Origin: Coemansia sp. RSA 487
Lineage: Eukaryota > Kickxellomycota > Kickxellomycetes > Kickxellales > Kickxellaceae
DNA length: 64,000 nucleotides
Reading direction: 5' to 3'
Assembly (NCBI GenBank): GCA_027577595.1
Contig: JANBRJ010000063.1
Span: 1-64,000, forward strand
Made by a program: the position numbers and the translations under genes. Shown here piece by piece: positions 1 through 9,809 of this stretch. The notes below the pieces were generated by a model. The model saw nothing but the letters and a program-made list of their open reading frames with translations. It did no database searches and had not been told where the DNA came from. Positions within the stretch are counted from its first letter, which is position 1. Each line of letters starts with the position of its first letter.

Positions 1-570
1 TGCAACGCATGCACAGTCCTGAAGGTCAAAGTGGAACGTTAGGGAGTACACTGAATAGTTAGCAAAAGGCCACAAACTCGTCTTGCTATAGCATGTAACA
101 TTCTGGCTATTACAAGGCTGCGTATATAGTGATATGAAAAAGAAGCACGTGTGTCATTTGCCAACCATGCTTGTTCATTGGGTACAGGCGCACGGGCTCT
201 GTTTTCAGCCGATTTTCCGCTGGTGGAGAGAATGGTCTGGTGAGCCCTTGGCCCAAGCTTTCCATTCAGGCTCTAAAATTTCACATGCTGCTTCTTTAAA
301 TGGTGAATAACAAATAGCCAAGAGCCAAGCACGGGAAAGAGCGAAAAAAACAGTTTATGCACTGCCGCTCATCGTGTAATATTAGCTAGCTTTAGTGTGA
401 AAAAACACCGCACTACCAATGCAATTCGTTTGTTGACAGAAAACCCCCGAAACGCTTTCCTGATTCTTGCCTCCTCTTCTGGCACTCTTTTTGCTTTTCT
501 CGCGTTCATCATACTCTGTAAAATACTTTCTGTAATTCAAACTAAAAGCAGGACACTGTGTTTCCAAATA
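1..570. other. Left-edge spacer and 5' leader of the CRAL-TRIO-like gene
   Basis: I see no gene in this stretch. The last 170 bases are pyrimidine-rich like the other 5' leaders in the window. The reading frame of the next gene is open back to about 397 but has no ATG before 571, so that part is read as leader. A CACGTG hexamer lies near 145. Nothing identifies a gene running off the left edge. Confidence 0.5.
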
Positions 571-2316
571 ATGTCTAACGCTTTGTCGGAGTCTGTAGCC
601 AAGCAGCTGGCCAACGATGTGCGCACTCTTTTCGATGAAAATGATATCAAGACATCATCGACTTACATACCGTCGTATTCGGCCGAGTTTCTGAACGATA
701 CAGCCAACAGCCACCGGATTCTCCAGGCATTCGGCGGGGACATGCGACGCGCCGCCGTAAGCCTTGCCCGGACGATGGAATGGCGGCAGATGAACAAAAT
801 ATACCCGGCACGAAAGCACATTGGCAGCTCGGAGCTCGTAGTTGATCCTCAGGGGCTTGTGGTGATGCATGCACGGACGCAGGCACTCGTGCAATTGTCA
901 GATGCAGTGGAAAGGGAATGCCAGTGCGACTGTGGTGGAAATCAGCCAGAATCGCAAAGGAGGAGGAAGAGGAAGACACAGACACAGCATATTGCTCGTG
1001 TTCTCTCCACGCTTGAAGATGTACGGATTGCACTTAAATCAGTGGGTGCTGGACATGGACTAGATATGCATGCCGCAGTGGTGGTTCCTGTAGAGACGGT
1101 GTCGCTGGGCAATATCTGCACCCACGATATCCTGAAAATTGTGGATATTGCTTGGACGCACTATGGAGCAGCAGTTCAACGTGTGTATATAACTGCCACA
1201 TCCTCGGTACTCCTAGAACATGCACGTCAGGGACTGCAACCAGTGCTGAGCAAGGTGCTGCATGAGTACGCAGATCGCATAGAGTTTGTCATGGCTGATG
1301 CACTGAGCGCCCAGTGTATAGGAATCGGCGAGTTTGCCTGTCGTGCAGCAGCGGTTCTTCCAGACACTCCCAGCGTTTGTTGCACTGATACAGATGATGA
1401 CTTTTGCTCTGCATACTCGCAAGCGCTGCAGCCACAGGATGAATCCGGATCTTCCCATCTTACGCGGCACCAAAGCCTTGCAAAGCTTGCGCCCCTGCTC
1501 CCCACATCGCTTACTGCTGCAGTGTTTCCGCAAGCGCATAAGCAATCCGAAATTCACAAATATCCGATTGCACAAAGACGCAACAGCAACAGCTCTAACA
1601 GCAGCATTGGTGGTTCGCATCATTCGAGCGAGAGCAATGCAGTGACGCCGATCCAGCTGGCGTCGCTCCAAAGAGCCGTGCAAGGCGTGCAGCGGATGTT
1701 GGGCTCGCTGAATGACACCATTGTAGGTGCTGAGTCGCGGGCAGCACTCGCTGCAACGCGAAGCAAGCTTGTGCAGCAGGCGGATGTATTGATGTCCACA
1801 GTGGCGGCGCTCAACTTTGGTGTATCTGCAACAGATGACACAGGTGTGCGTGTGCCCAGCTACTTTGAGCGGCGAGGCAGCAGCAGCAGCAGCAGCTCGG
1901 GCGCAGGATCGCCGTTACCCGCTGATGACGACAACAACACGACGGGCCGTCACGGAGTGCTGGGTACACGCACAAGCAACACTTACCTGGTTGAAGCTGC
2001 TCAGACACATTCTCAAGGAACTAGCGGATTGCTGCGTGTTCTTCTGCTGCAGCTGGCAGCTCTGCCCGTTTCCTTGCTATTGGGCAAGACATCGCGCTCT
2101 TCTTCTCTGTCGGCCCTTCTTGTGCGGATCGTGCGCCGCACCATCCGAACTCTACGTGCGATGCCTGCGATGCACTCGCTGCTGCTGCTGGCGTACAAGC
2201 ACTTCCGCATCTACGCAATGATCATATGGACCGCTGCCATGCTAGTCTGGCAGGCCAATGCTGCGATGATATGGTCCAATTTGACAGCACAATGGAAGCG
2301 CGGTATCGCATATTGA
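571..2316 (+). CDS. CRAL-TRIO (Sec14-like) lipid-binding protein with C-terminal membrane segments
   Basis: This is a 581-residue single-exon protein. Residues about 45-75 resemble the helical N-lobe of Sec14/CRAL-TRIO proteins (ILQAFGGDMRRAAVSLARTM then EWRQ). Residues about 170-250 (VVVPVETVSL ... QRVYITATSS ... EFVMADAL) resemble the lipid-binding lobe. Family members carry phosphoinositides or other hydrophobic ligands between membranes. Less usual features are a Ser-rich middle, a helical stretch near 365-412, and hydrophobic segments near 485-507 and 545-573 that would anchor the C-terminus. The canonical lipid-gate sequence is hard to recognise, so the lobe is divergent. The start is the first in-frame ATG. 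The fold call is moderately secure; the ligand and membrane are unknown. Confidence 0.6.
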   Translation: MSNALSESVAKQLANDVRTLFDENDIKTSSTYIPSYSAEFLNDTANSHRILQAFGGDMRRAAVSLARTMEWRQMNKIYPARKHIGSSELVVDPQGLVVMHARTQALVQLSDAVERECQCDCGGNQPESQRRRKRKTQTQHIARVLSTLEDVRIALKSVGAGHGLDMHAAVVVPVETVSLGNICTHDILKIVDIAWTHYGAAVQRVYITATSSVLLEHARQGLQPVLSKVLHEYADRIEFVMADALSAQCIGIGEFACRAAAVLPDTPSVCCTDTDDDFCSAYSQALQPQDESGSSHLTRHQSLAKLAPLLPTSLTAAVFPQAHKQSEIHKYPIAQRRNSNSSNSSIGGSHHSSESNAVTPIQLASLQRAVQGVQRMLGSLNDTIVGAESRAALAATRSKLVQQADVLMSTVAALNFGVSATDDTGVRVPSYFERRGSSSSSSSGAGSPLPADDDNNTTGRHGVLGTRTSNTYLVEAAQTHSQGTSGLLRVLLLQLAALPVSLLLGKTSRSSSLSALLVRIVRRTIRTLRAMPAMHSLLLLAYKHFRIYAMIIWTAAMLVWQANAAMIWSNLTAQWKRGIAY

Positions 2317-2911
2317 TATGTTTCATCCTCGTCCCTCCTCAAAAGACTATATATAATAATAAAATGTGTTTCATATTTGCTAATGCCTGATCGTGATGGG
2401 CACGTTCGTTCTTTTAATCTTCTAGGCTGTTCCAGGCTTTTTCACATAGTGCCAAGAGGGTGTGAGACCGGTCAACAGCGTTCTTTTCTTGCCTGTTAAT
2501 ATGAACAAAGGTCAAAAACGAGATCGTTACTTGCACTTTCATTTGAAAAGGAGGGGTGGTGTTTAGGAGTACATAACTGATGTACCAAATATTACAAATA
2601 TTGATGAGAAATGTACCACAGGGCTTGTAAAATGGCAATTACAAATCACAGACTCTGCGAATTTGTCAGATTTCAAAATCCCAGTGGCTGGATTCTCTCC
2701 ACCCAATCCCCTTTCAAAAGCAGTGACTGTTTGGCTGGAATTCCCAATTGGTCAGCAAAGCTTACACACTTTTTTTCAGAGGCTAAAAGAAATGTTTCTC
2801 CCTCCCTTTTCATGATAAAAAGGTCCGTGTACTAATTGTTCTCTTTTTCGCTAAATTTTTTATACTATTACCTCTATCAGCTTTGTATTTTTTTTTCGTT
2901 ATTTAAAAAAG
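2317..2911. other. Intergenic spacer with poly(A) signal
   Basis: An AATAAA at about 2358-2363 probably serves the upstream gene. The remainder is AT-rich, with a T-rich leader just before the RIB1 ATG. No other gene is supported. Confidence 0.5.
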
Positions 2912-4342
2912 ATGCCGTCACCAAACAGACTTCCATTCGATCTAGATTCTTCCACAGCTGTTCCCTCGACACCTTTCGAGAGAGTAGATGCGCCAGCGGT
3001 GGCAACGCCCGTGGAGGGCGGATCATCGATGGACACGCACTTTAACGCTAGTCTCGACAAGGCGCTCCTGATCCTCAGGCACAAGGAGACCGTGTCTAGA
3101 GACGAACGAGGAGAAAGGGGTAGCGCAACACCGATGAGCTGGTCGTCGTCGACGGCTACTCTGGGAGCCAGATCGAGCTACAGAGATGTGTCGCCGCCAC
3201 AAGCGGCTGACAAGACACCCGACGATATGGCCAGGGCAGCCGATCGTTCTCCTTCAACAGATGACGCTACCACAAAGACGCTTAAAGGTACAACGAAACA
3301 GGAAAGCGCAGCAACTGCTGCTGCTGTTGTTGATAAGGATGTTAGTGCAGAATGCCAAGTGCGTGCGCGTATTCCGTACCCAGGCGGACACTTTTATCTT
3401 CACCTTTACCACACAGACGAGGACGACAAGGAGCACTTGGCAATTGTTTTTGGCGACGACATCCGCAGTGAAACGCTAGAGCAGGCGCGTGTGGGCGAAT
3501 CGGACATGGATCGCAAGACCCGTGGAGCCAGCACCGGGGCACTGCGACGCATGGTAGGGCAAGAGATCGCGCACCGCAACGACACACAGGTTGAAGCAAT
3601 GGAGGAGGAAGAGGAAGAGGAAGAAGAGCACCCTATGGGGTTCTTTGAGCCCGACCAAGCTGACCTGTTTGCGGCCCCGCGCGTATCGATTGTCGAGGCG
3701 CCGCTGGTGCGCGTGCACTCGGAGTGTTTCACGGGCGAAACTGTATCCAGCGTGCGGTGCGACTGTGGGTATCAGCTAGCTGAGGCGATGCGCGAGATCC
3801 AGCGCGAAGGAAGAGGCGTTATCGTATATCTGCGGCAAGAGGGTCGTGGAATCGGATTGCTTGAAAAGCTCAAGGCGTATAATTTGCAGGACATGGGTCA
3901 CGATACGGTGGATGCCAATCTGCTGCTCAACCACCCGGCCGATGCGCGCACGTATGGTGCGGCTCGTGCCATCCTTGCTGATCTGGGCGTCTCCCGCTTG
4001 CGCCTGCTTACCAATAACGCCGACAAAATCCGCCAGCTTTGCGATGGCGATACTCGTCTGGGCGCTTCACGCTTACAGGTCATTTGCCATGTGCCCATGT
4101 ACCCGCGCTGGTGGGATGCAGCGGTGGATGATAAGCGATTCCAGAAGGACTCTGAAGCGTCGCAGCTCTCGTACGCAAGGCACTTGGCTCTCAAAAAGGG
4201 CGTCATGGTTGAGGCCGATAGGTACTTGCGCACAAAGGCCGAGCGCATGGGCCATATGTTGCCTCTCAATGCCTCTCTGGCGCTTCCTGGAATTGTCAAG
4301 CCCCATGTATCCGCCACCGCTTCCCTGTACTTGAATCATTAG
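2912..4342 (+). CDS. RIB1: GTP cyclohydrolase II (riboflavin biosynthesis)
   Basis: This enzyme opens GTP to 2,5-diamino-6-ribosylamino-4(3H)-pyrimidinone 5'-phosphate, formate and pyrophosphate, the first step of riboflavin synthesis in the cytosol. The zinc ligands are the C-x10-C-x-C set at C272, C283 and C285, within [17 protein letters not shown]. The strongly conserved [10 protein letters not shown] and the following DTVDAN and LTNNADKI segments are all present. The protein has 476 residues. The RibA-like core begins near residue 150, so there is a Ser/Thr-rich N-terminal extension of about 150 residues. An acidic run of nine Glu (near 230) sits just before the catalytic half. Neither feature touches the active-site motifs. 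The identity is secure; the role of the extension is unknown. Confidence 0.95.
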   Translation: MPSPNRLPFDLDSSTAVPSTPFERVDAPAVATPVEGGSSMDTHFNASLDKALLILRHKETVSRDERGERGSATPMSWSSSTATLGARSSYRDVSPPQAADKTPDDMARAADRSPSTDDATTKTLKGTTKQESAATAAAVVDKDVSAECQVRARIPYPGGHFYLHLYHTDEDDKEHLAIVFGDDIRSETLEQARVGESDMDRKTRGASTGALRRMVGQEIAHRNDTQVEAMEEEEEEEEEHPMGFFEPDQADLFAAPRVSIVEAPLVRVHSECFTGETVSSVRCDCGYQLAEAMREIQREGRGVIVYLRQEGRGIGLLEKLKAYNLQDMGHDTVDANLLLNHPADARTYGAARAILADLGVSRLRLLTNNADKIRQLCDGDTRLGASRLQVICHVPMYPRWWDAAVDDKRFQKDSEASQLSYARHLALKKGVMVEADRYLRTKAERMGHMLPLNASLALPGIVKPHVSATASLYLNH

Positions 4343-4487
4343 AAACTTTATTTTGAAAGCTTTATCAGCAAAAAAAAAAGTGTGATCAATCTTCAATTTA
4401 TGATGACTTTTGGCTTTTCTTTTCTCTGTATTTTTCTCTCCTTTTCAGTTTTATTATATACACAATCTCTTTCAAAAGCGAAACAAA

Positions 4488-5645
4488 ATGCCTGTGTGCC
4501 AATACTTTTTGCAGGGAAAGTGTAATTTCGGTACTCGATGCCGAAATGAGCACCCACAGACGCGGTCCTCAGCGTTCGGGCAATCGACTTCGCAGGCTAT
4601 TCTCAAGGGAGGCAGTGGAGCCACAGGGGGAGCAGCACCTACCAGTGCGTTTGGGTTTGGCAACAACCGTTTCGGAGCATTAGCAACAAGTGCGGGCGGT
4701 AGCGGAATGAGTGCGTTTGGACAACATTCGCAAACAGCGTTTTCTGGGTTCGGCAACACAAGTAGCGGGTTTTTATCACAATCCACTGGTACTCTTCAGA
4801 ACAGACCATTCGATGGCAGTGGACAAAAACTCGGTGCAAATAAACCGCTGGACGCTGATCAGCTCAGAAAGTTGGTGATGGCGCCGCTGATATGGAAGCT
4901 CAGTACTTTTGCACCCGTTGGTGATAAGCCCAGTATGCTAAGTGGCACGGATGTGTCGCCCGAGGAAAGCCGGCTTGAGTTTGTCATGGCTCAGCGACAA
5001 ACAGGAAACACAGTTGCGTGCCAGCAACAGTTCGATTTTCTGGTTAATGAAATGGACCACAGGCTGAAGGATATTGCGGCCAATGCACAAGTGTATGCCT
5101 CGCAATGGCAGCAACAGCATGGTGATGATAGCAGTGGCAGGGCATTTGGCCAGCAAGCTGCTGCTGCTTCTCAGTCTGCTTTTGGCCAGCCAAACCCTAC
5201 CTCTTCTTTGTCTGCCTTTGGTGGTAGTGGTGGTGCTGGTGGACAGTTAGCCTTTGGACAATCTGCGTTTGGCCAACAATCGGCATTCCCATCTAGTAGT
5301 GGTGGTGGTTTTAGTTCTACGCTAGCAAAAGAGCAAACAGCGTCTGCATTTGGTGGAGGCAGAAGTGGTGGAGCGTTTGGGCTTTCTAGTACTGGTACCT
5401 CGGCGTTCGGTGTATCTAAACCCGCAGCATCAGCGTTTGGCGGCTCTGCCTTTGGACAACCAGCATCGTTATTAGGAGGATCTAAAACCACAATAAACTC
5501 GTTTGGTAACTCGCCCCAGGAGATCATGGAGGCAACAGGCCCACAGCGCGATCTGACACCCGAGGAAATTGAAGGCTTCAAGGCCCCAAGATTCGTCTTT
5601 GGAAGGATTCCTGAGGTCGCACCAACCCCTGAGCTTTGTACCTGA
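4488..5645 (+). CDS. NUP42: Nucleoporin NUP42/NLP1-like, CCCH zinc finger plus FG repeats
   Basis: This is a 385-residue component of the cytoplasmic face of the nuclear pore that helps Gle1 stimulate the helicase Dbp5 during mRNA export; DBP5 itself is at 59.7 kb here. Residues 4-22 form a C-x7-C-x5-C-x3-H finger. The rest is Gly/Ser/Ala-rich with many SAFG and GFG dipeptide repeats. A non-repetitive region near 120-215 interrupts the repeats. The C-terminus has LTPEEIEGFKAPRFVFGRIP, which matches the Gle1-binding tail of the family. The frame is open upstream, but the ATG at 4488 directly precedes the zinc finger and is chosen. The short gap after RIB1 (145 bases) must hold a terminator and a promoter. 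Confidence 0.88.
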   Translation: MPVCQYFLQGKCNFGTRCRNEHPQTRSSAFGQSTSQAILKGGSGATGGAAPTSAFGFGNNRFGALATSAGGSGMSAFGQHSQTAFSGFGNTSSGFLSQSTGTLQNRPFDGSGQKLGANKPLDADQLRKLVMAPLIWKLSTFAPVGDKPSMLSGTDVSPEESRLEFVMAQRQTGNTVACQQQFDFLVNEMDHRLKDIAANAQVYASQWQQQHGDDSSGRAFGQQAAAASQSAFGQPNPTSSLSAFGGSGGAGGQLAFGQSAFGQQSAFPSSSGGGFSSTLAKEQTASAFGGGRSGGAFGLSSTGTSAFGVSKPAASAFGGSAFGQPASLLGGSKTTINSFGNSPQEIMEATGPQRDLTPEEIEGFKAPRFVFGRIPEVAPTPELCT

Positions 5646-5818
5646 TAAATGTATTTTTCCCTCTAATTTGTGCTGATTGATTATCCACCTGATCATGTTT
5701 TTTTCTAGCTTTAAAAAGATCCACAACCTCAAAAAGAAAAAACTTTTCTATTCCATTCAGCTTCTTATTAATTACAATTACATTATAACATTTACCATTT
5801 CTTTATCCGAAGGAGAGG

Positions 5819-7144
5819 ATGCGGTTCTACACGGCAGACGAGGTTGGGCTGGTCAAGGGGGTGGACATTGATGCCAAGGTCCCGTTTCTCGAGGCGCAAG
5901 CAGCAGCGGCCAAAAAACTAAGGCTCGAAGCCAAATCCAAAGCAGCCAAAGAAATAACAGGGAAAGCTTCAGCAACAGTAGCAGCGGACCAGGAAACAGA
6001 AGACAGTACGATCCTTGCAGGAGTGGAGATCTGGGCGCACAGTGGGATAGTCAGCCGCGACAAGAGCATCCAACAGATGACCACCGCTACAACAACAGAA
6101 GGCGAGACTTTTGTGGTGGGACGCAAGAACGGTGCCATCGAAGCTATCACCAAGACAGAAGGCCGCCCAATCTACGAGTACGTAGATCCCCAATTCACCA
6201 GCACTGCGAGCATAAAGCATAACGGCAGGCTTATCACTGAAAGAAGTTTTGTTGGAATTGGAGCCACTGACGAGTACTTTATCTCATGCACGAATCTCGG
6301 CGAAGTGCGGTACCAGCAGTTTAACGGAAACCAGGATCCGATTCTGATGAAACTTCCTGTGGATGCGTGCAGAATGCGGACACATGGAAAGGACAGGAAC
6401 GTGTTTGCGGTAGGCGGACGTGAGCAGGAGCTGAGCATATGGGACATCAATACAATGACCACTGGAAATTCTGCCATTGCAACATACACGAAACCAACTA
6501 ATGCGCCGCTGTTCAAGTCAAAGAACGTCGCGCACGACAACCTGGGGCTTCGTGTACCTGTGTGGATCACTGACATGCAGTTCCTCAGCGACGACACAAC
6601 GAACCCGCATGTGGCTGTATCCACAGGACACAAGCAGATCCGCATATATGACGCCAAAGTAGGATCACAACCCGTCCACGACTGGAACACAGTGTCAAAG
6701 CACCCCATTTACCACATTTTGGCATCGCATGTCAAGCCTGAGCTGTTTTTCGCAGACAATGTGGGTAACTTGCAGCAACTGGATTTGCGCATGGGTCGAG
6801 TGGTAGGCGGATACAAGGGCATTGCCGGTGCGGTCAGATCTATTGCGCTGAGCGAGGACGGCGCGATGGTCGCCGAGGCCGGGCTGGACCGCTTTGTCCG
6901 TGTCTACGAGACTGACGGTATGCGTCGGCTGCTACACCGTGCGTATGTCAAGCAGCGCGTGACGCATGTCCACTGGGACTGGAGCGTCAAGGACTTGACG
7001 CACGACGAGATCGAGCAGCAGGAGGTCGACGAGCTCTGGGACAACATGGACACGTTCCACAACAAGGCATCCTCCAAGTCGGAGAAGAAGAAGAAAAGGA
7101 CTGCCACAGCGGGCGTCAAAAGAAAGACCGCTGCCTCCAGTTAG
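5819..7144 (+). CDS. NSA1: Ribosome biogenesis WD40 protein NSA1 (WDR74)
   Basis: This nucleolar factor associates with early pre-60S particles and with the AAA ATPase Rix7/NVL in known organisms. The protein starts MRFYTADEVGLVKGVDI, which is characteristic of the NSA1/WDR74 N-terminus. It continues as a WD40 propeller with blade-like segments such as AVGGREQELSIWDI, STGHKQIRIYDAK and VAEAGLDRFVRVYETD. It ends in a Lys-rich tail (SEKKKKRT) suited to nucleolar retention. The protein has 441 residues, close to the usual family size, in a single exon. The gene converges on the TRIC gene with only 90 bases between stop codons, including an AATAAA near 7149, so the 3' ends probably overlap. Confidence 0.92.
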   Translation: MRFYTADEVGLVKGVDIDAKVPFLEAQAAAAKKLRLEAKSKAAKEITGKASATVAADQETEDSTILAGVEIWAHSGIVSRDKSIQQMTTATTTEGETFVVGRKNGAIEAITKTEGRPIYEYVDPQFTSTASIKHNGRLITERSFVGIGATDEYFISCTNLGEVRYQQFNGNQDPILMKLPVDACRMRTHGKDRNVFAVGGREQELSIWDINTMTTGNSAIATYTKPTNAPLFKSKNVAHDNLGLRVPVWITDMQFLSDDTTNPHVAVSTGHKQIRIYDAKVGSQPVHDWNTVSKHPIYHILASHVKPELFFADNVGNLQQLDLRMGRVVGGYKGIAGAVRSIALSEDGAMVAEAGLDRFVRVYETDGMRRLLHRAYVKQRVTHVHWDWSVKDLTHDEIEQQEVDELWDNMDTFHNKASSKSEKKKKRTATAGVKRKTAASS

Positions 7145-7234
7145 AAAAAATAAACAATTTTGTGTCAATACAACCAAGAAACTAGCAACTTGAGTATATT
7201 TAGAAGAAATATTGGATATGAAAAAAGGATGTAA

Positions 7235-8227
7235 TCAATCGTCGCTTTCGACATCTGCATCGTCGTCGTCGTCGTCATTGTCGTCGCTGGATGGTTCGTC
7301 GTACTTTTTCCTGCGCGCAACCTCCAGGGCACGGCGCTCAGTAGCAGCAAAGGCGCGTGCCTGGACATGAGCGGCAGTGCCGAGCACGGTGGAGCACAGC
7401 AGCCCCGAGAGCAAGTGCGCCTCCTGGTCGCTAAGGCGCGGGACGCAGGCAAGCACGGAGTCCAGCAGCGAGCTGAGCGGGAAGCCTGGCGCATGCTCCG
7501 CAAAGGACCAGGCATGCGTCGTCAAGATGTACCCAACAGTAGCGCCAAAGGACAGCTTGACATCCATCGACAGGCCCTGTCTAAGCATCGTCGGCACACG
7601 CAGGCCCCACGTGGCCGCCGAGATCTGCACGAAATCGTCGATGATGCCGCCGCCGCTTCCCAGCACCGTCCCCACCACCACCCATGCTACAAGTGAGTCC
7701 GCCACCGCGTGGCCTTTCATTGTGTTACGCACCAAGTCCACGCCCGCCGCCGTCACGCCGTACCCGCGGATCAGGCCATCGACGCTGGCCAGGAACACGT
7801 CGCTTACAGGCGCCGTCTGCCGCAGGAACTTGTACAGGAGATCACCAGGCATGCACGCCATCAGGATGTAGGCTCCGGCGTACACGGGGACAGTCGTGTT
7901 GTTCTCCAGCCAAGGCTGCGCGCGTCCGAGCATCAGCGCTGTCAGAATGGCTCCGCCAAACGAGAATGTCAGCATCGTGAACAGCTCTTGCATCAGGGGC
8001 CGCCGTCCGCTCACCTGTACTCCCTTGCGGACCTCGTACGCTATGCGGATCGCGTGCAGCGTGGCGAAGATGCCAATCGGTATTATCGCATCCCCGGCTC
8101 CGCCGTCGCCGCCGTCCATCCATTGTTTGTTGAGCAGGCCGGGAAACCCGGCCGCCAGGTGCTGCACTTGCGGGAAGGCAGCCCCCAGTGCCGACAGAGG
8201 CGCCTTCTGTGTCTGTGTATCTGACAT
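7235..8227 (-). CDS. TRIC-type (TMEM38-like) trimeric intracellular cation channel
   Basis: Animal TRIC proteins are ER/SR K+ channels that balance charge during Ca2+ release. This 330-residue protein has about seven hydrophobic segments. The family hallmarks are GDLLYKFL (about 128-135) and the Gly-rich VLGSGGGIIDDF (188-199), followed by WGLR and DVKLSFGATVGYIL. At the site of the animal KEV motif this protein reads ASVDGLIRGYG (147-157), so the Lys is not conserved. The C-terminus is a strongly acidic Asp/Ser tail (about 307-330). No signal peptide is evident. Family assignment is good; the conducted ion and the membrane are inferred. The convergent neighbour is NSA1. Confidence 0.8.
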   Translation of the reverse strand: MSDTQTQKAPLSALGAAFPQVQHLAAGFPGLLNKQWMDGGDGGAGDAIIPIGIFATLHAIRIAYEVRKGVQVSGRRPLMQELFTMLTFSFGGAILTALMLGRAQPWLENNTTVPVYAGAYILMACMPGDLLYKFLRQTAPVSDVFLASVDGLIRGYGVTAAGVDLVRNTMKGHAVADSLVAWVVVGTVLGSGGGIIDDFVQISAATWGLRVPTMLRQGLSMDVKLSFGATVGYILTTHAWSFAEHAPGFPLSSLLDSVLACVPRLSDQEAHLLSGLLCSTVLGTAAHVQARAFAATERRALEVARRKKYDEPSSDDNDDDDDDADVESDD

Positions 8228-8982
8228 GCGACTAAAAAAACAGCTGTTTGAAAGAAATAATTGTTTGGCGAGTGTGTGTAAAAAGCTTAAAGCAAAGAAA
8301 AGCGTTTGGAGAGTAAAGCAAAGCGAAGAAGAAAGATGCTGTTCGTTCAGCTGTCCATGAAGCCTATTCAGGTGACATTTGCTGGATCTTTTGTGCAGGA
8401 CAAGAAGCAGGATTCATCGGGCATGTGGTGTGCAGCTTTGCGTGTGAGAATAAAGAAAAGGCAGTGATGACAGGTAGAAGAGAATAGTACAAAGACTGGG
8501 GCCAATCGGCATTCGCATCAGTCACGCACAGACAACAAAGTATATAAAAAAAACAAAGGTATTCTTGTTTTTATACTTACCTGGACCTGAAAAAAACGAA
8601 TCCAGGCCAAAAGCATGTATCTGAAGGAGTTAGCTGAGGAGCTGGCTGAGGAGCTGAGTGCATCATCTCTAGAAATGCATCATGGCAAAAGGCACAAAGG
8701 CTAGGGTGCGGATGATGCCCATCTTTCCTTGTAGAGAATGAAAAGGACGAAAGCTTATATGGTACACACCTCCAAGCTTTGTATGCCTTTCTGGCTTCTC
8801 TTTTCGCTCTGCCTCTACGACCAGTATATTCTTATAGTTCTTTCTCACTTTTCCAAAAAAAAAAAATATTTCTCCCTTTCTTGAACACACATTCGCACCT
8901 GTACCATTAGCAACAACCTCGAACTACATTTTTCCTCGCACACGCTCTCGCTTTCCCGCCCGCAACAACATACAAATAGCAA
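8228..8982. promoter_or_regulatory. Divergent promoter region between TRIC (-) and ML-domain (+) genes
   Basis: This spacer of about 750 bases separates two divergently transcribed genes. It holds TATATAAA near 8540 on the plus strand. At 8573 it holds a sequence identical to the first 12 bases of U1 snRNA, whose complement is a perfect splice donor. A pyrimidine-rich leader precedes the ML gene. No protein gene is supported. Confidence 0.5.
8244..8585 (-). other. Possible 5'UTR intron of the TRIC gene
   Basis: On the minus strand CCAG|GTAAGTAT at 8585 is a perfect donor. An acceptor, TTTCAAACAG, ends at 8244, 16 bases before the TRIC ATG. A 342-base leader intron is the simplest reading, but the same bases could mark a small RNA gene on the other strand. 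Confidence 0.35.
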
Positions 8983-9674
8983 ATGAAGCTTGACAGTTAC
9001 GTTGTTGCATTCTGTGCAGCACAGACGTGTGCAGCCATGGCAATTGGCGACCAACTACGTATGGTAGTGCAAGAAGCCACGGGCATATTTGCAAACATCG
9101 ACCTAACCATCGGAGGAGGAGGAAGAGGGCACGATAGCCCAGCTGCAGCAATCTTACTCGAAGGCGAAGGAAAGAACCGCACGCTCAACGATATTATCCG
9201 CGACGTCAGCGAAGAGGACGACATCATCGACATCAAATACGTGAAGCTGGACCCTGAGCAGCCGAAACGCAGCACCCCCATCCACCTCAATGCACTTGCG
9301 TACGTCAAGGAATCCATTGCGGCGGCCACCGCAAACGTCAAGGTCAAGTACGGGTTCATTACACTGCTCAACCGTAACTACGACTTGTGCGAGGAGCTCA
9401 AGAACAACCTGAACAGGACGTGTCCAGTGGACGAGGGACCTATTGACCTCGATATTGATATTGACATTCCCGGCTTTATTCCACCGGTAAGTATAGCACT
9501 CCCTTTCTTCCTCTCTCATTTGCACACCCGTTGAATGCTTGTAGCCCTAGTACTAATCAATGCTGTTCTTGTTTGGTTCCAAATGTATAGGGATGGTTCC
9601 ACCTTGACGCCGTTGCCTGGAGAGATGCCGACGACAAGCAGCTTGGCCACATCCGCGCAGATGTTCGCTTCTAG
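8983..9674 (+). CDS. Secreted ML-domain (MD-2/NPC2-like) lipid-binding protein, two exons
   Basis: Exons are 8983-9486 and 9591-9674. The 104-base intron starts GTAAGT, has TACTAATC at 9551 and ends ATAG. The product has 195 residues. An N-terminal hydrophobic segment ending near residue 21 looks like a signal peptide, placing it in the ER, vacuole or outside. ML-domain features are KVKYGFITL, LC and NRTCPVDEGP in the second half, and after splicing IPGFIPP|GWFHLDAVAW ... HIRADVRF. This matches the family pattern of iPpG plus an aromatic and a terminal beta strand. NPC2-like proteins bind sterols or phospholipids in a beta-sandwich. The first half has a Gly-rich insertion. The ligand is unknown. 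The phase-0 junction restores the conserved strand, so the intron is well supported. Confidence 0.82.
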
Positions 9675-9809
9675 ATAACTCTACTTACTAACTGTGTTGC
9701 ACCTAGATCATTCATTTCGCTTTTCTTACAATATACTTGCTGCTTTCTGTCGTAGTCTATAATTTATATTAAACGGGTTAAAGCAGGGAAAGAAGGCATT
9801 GTATATACG

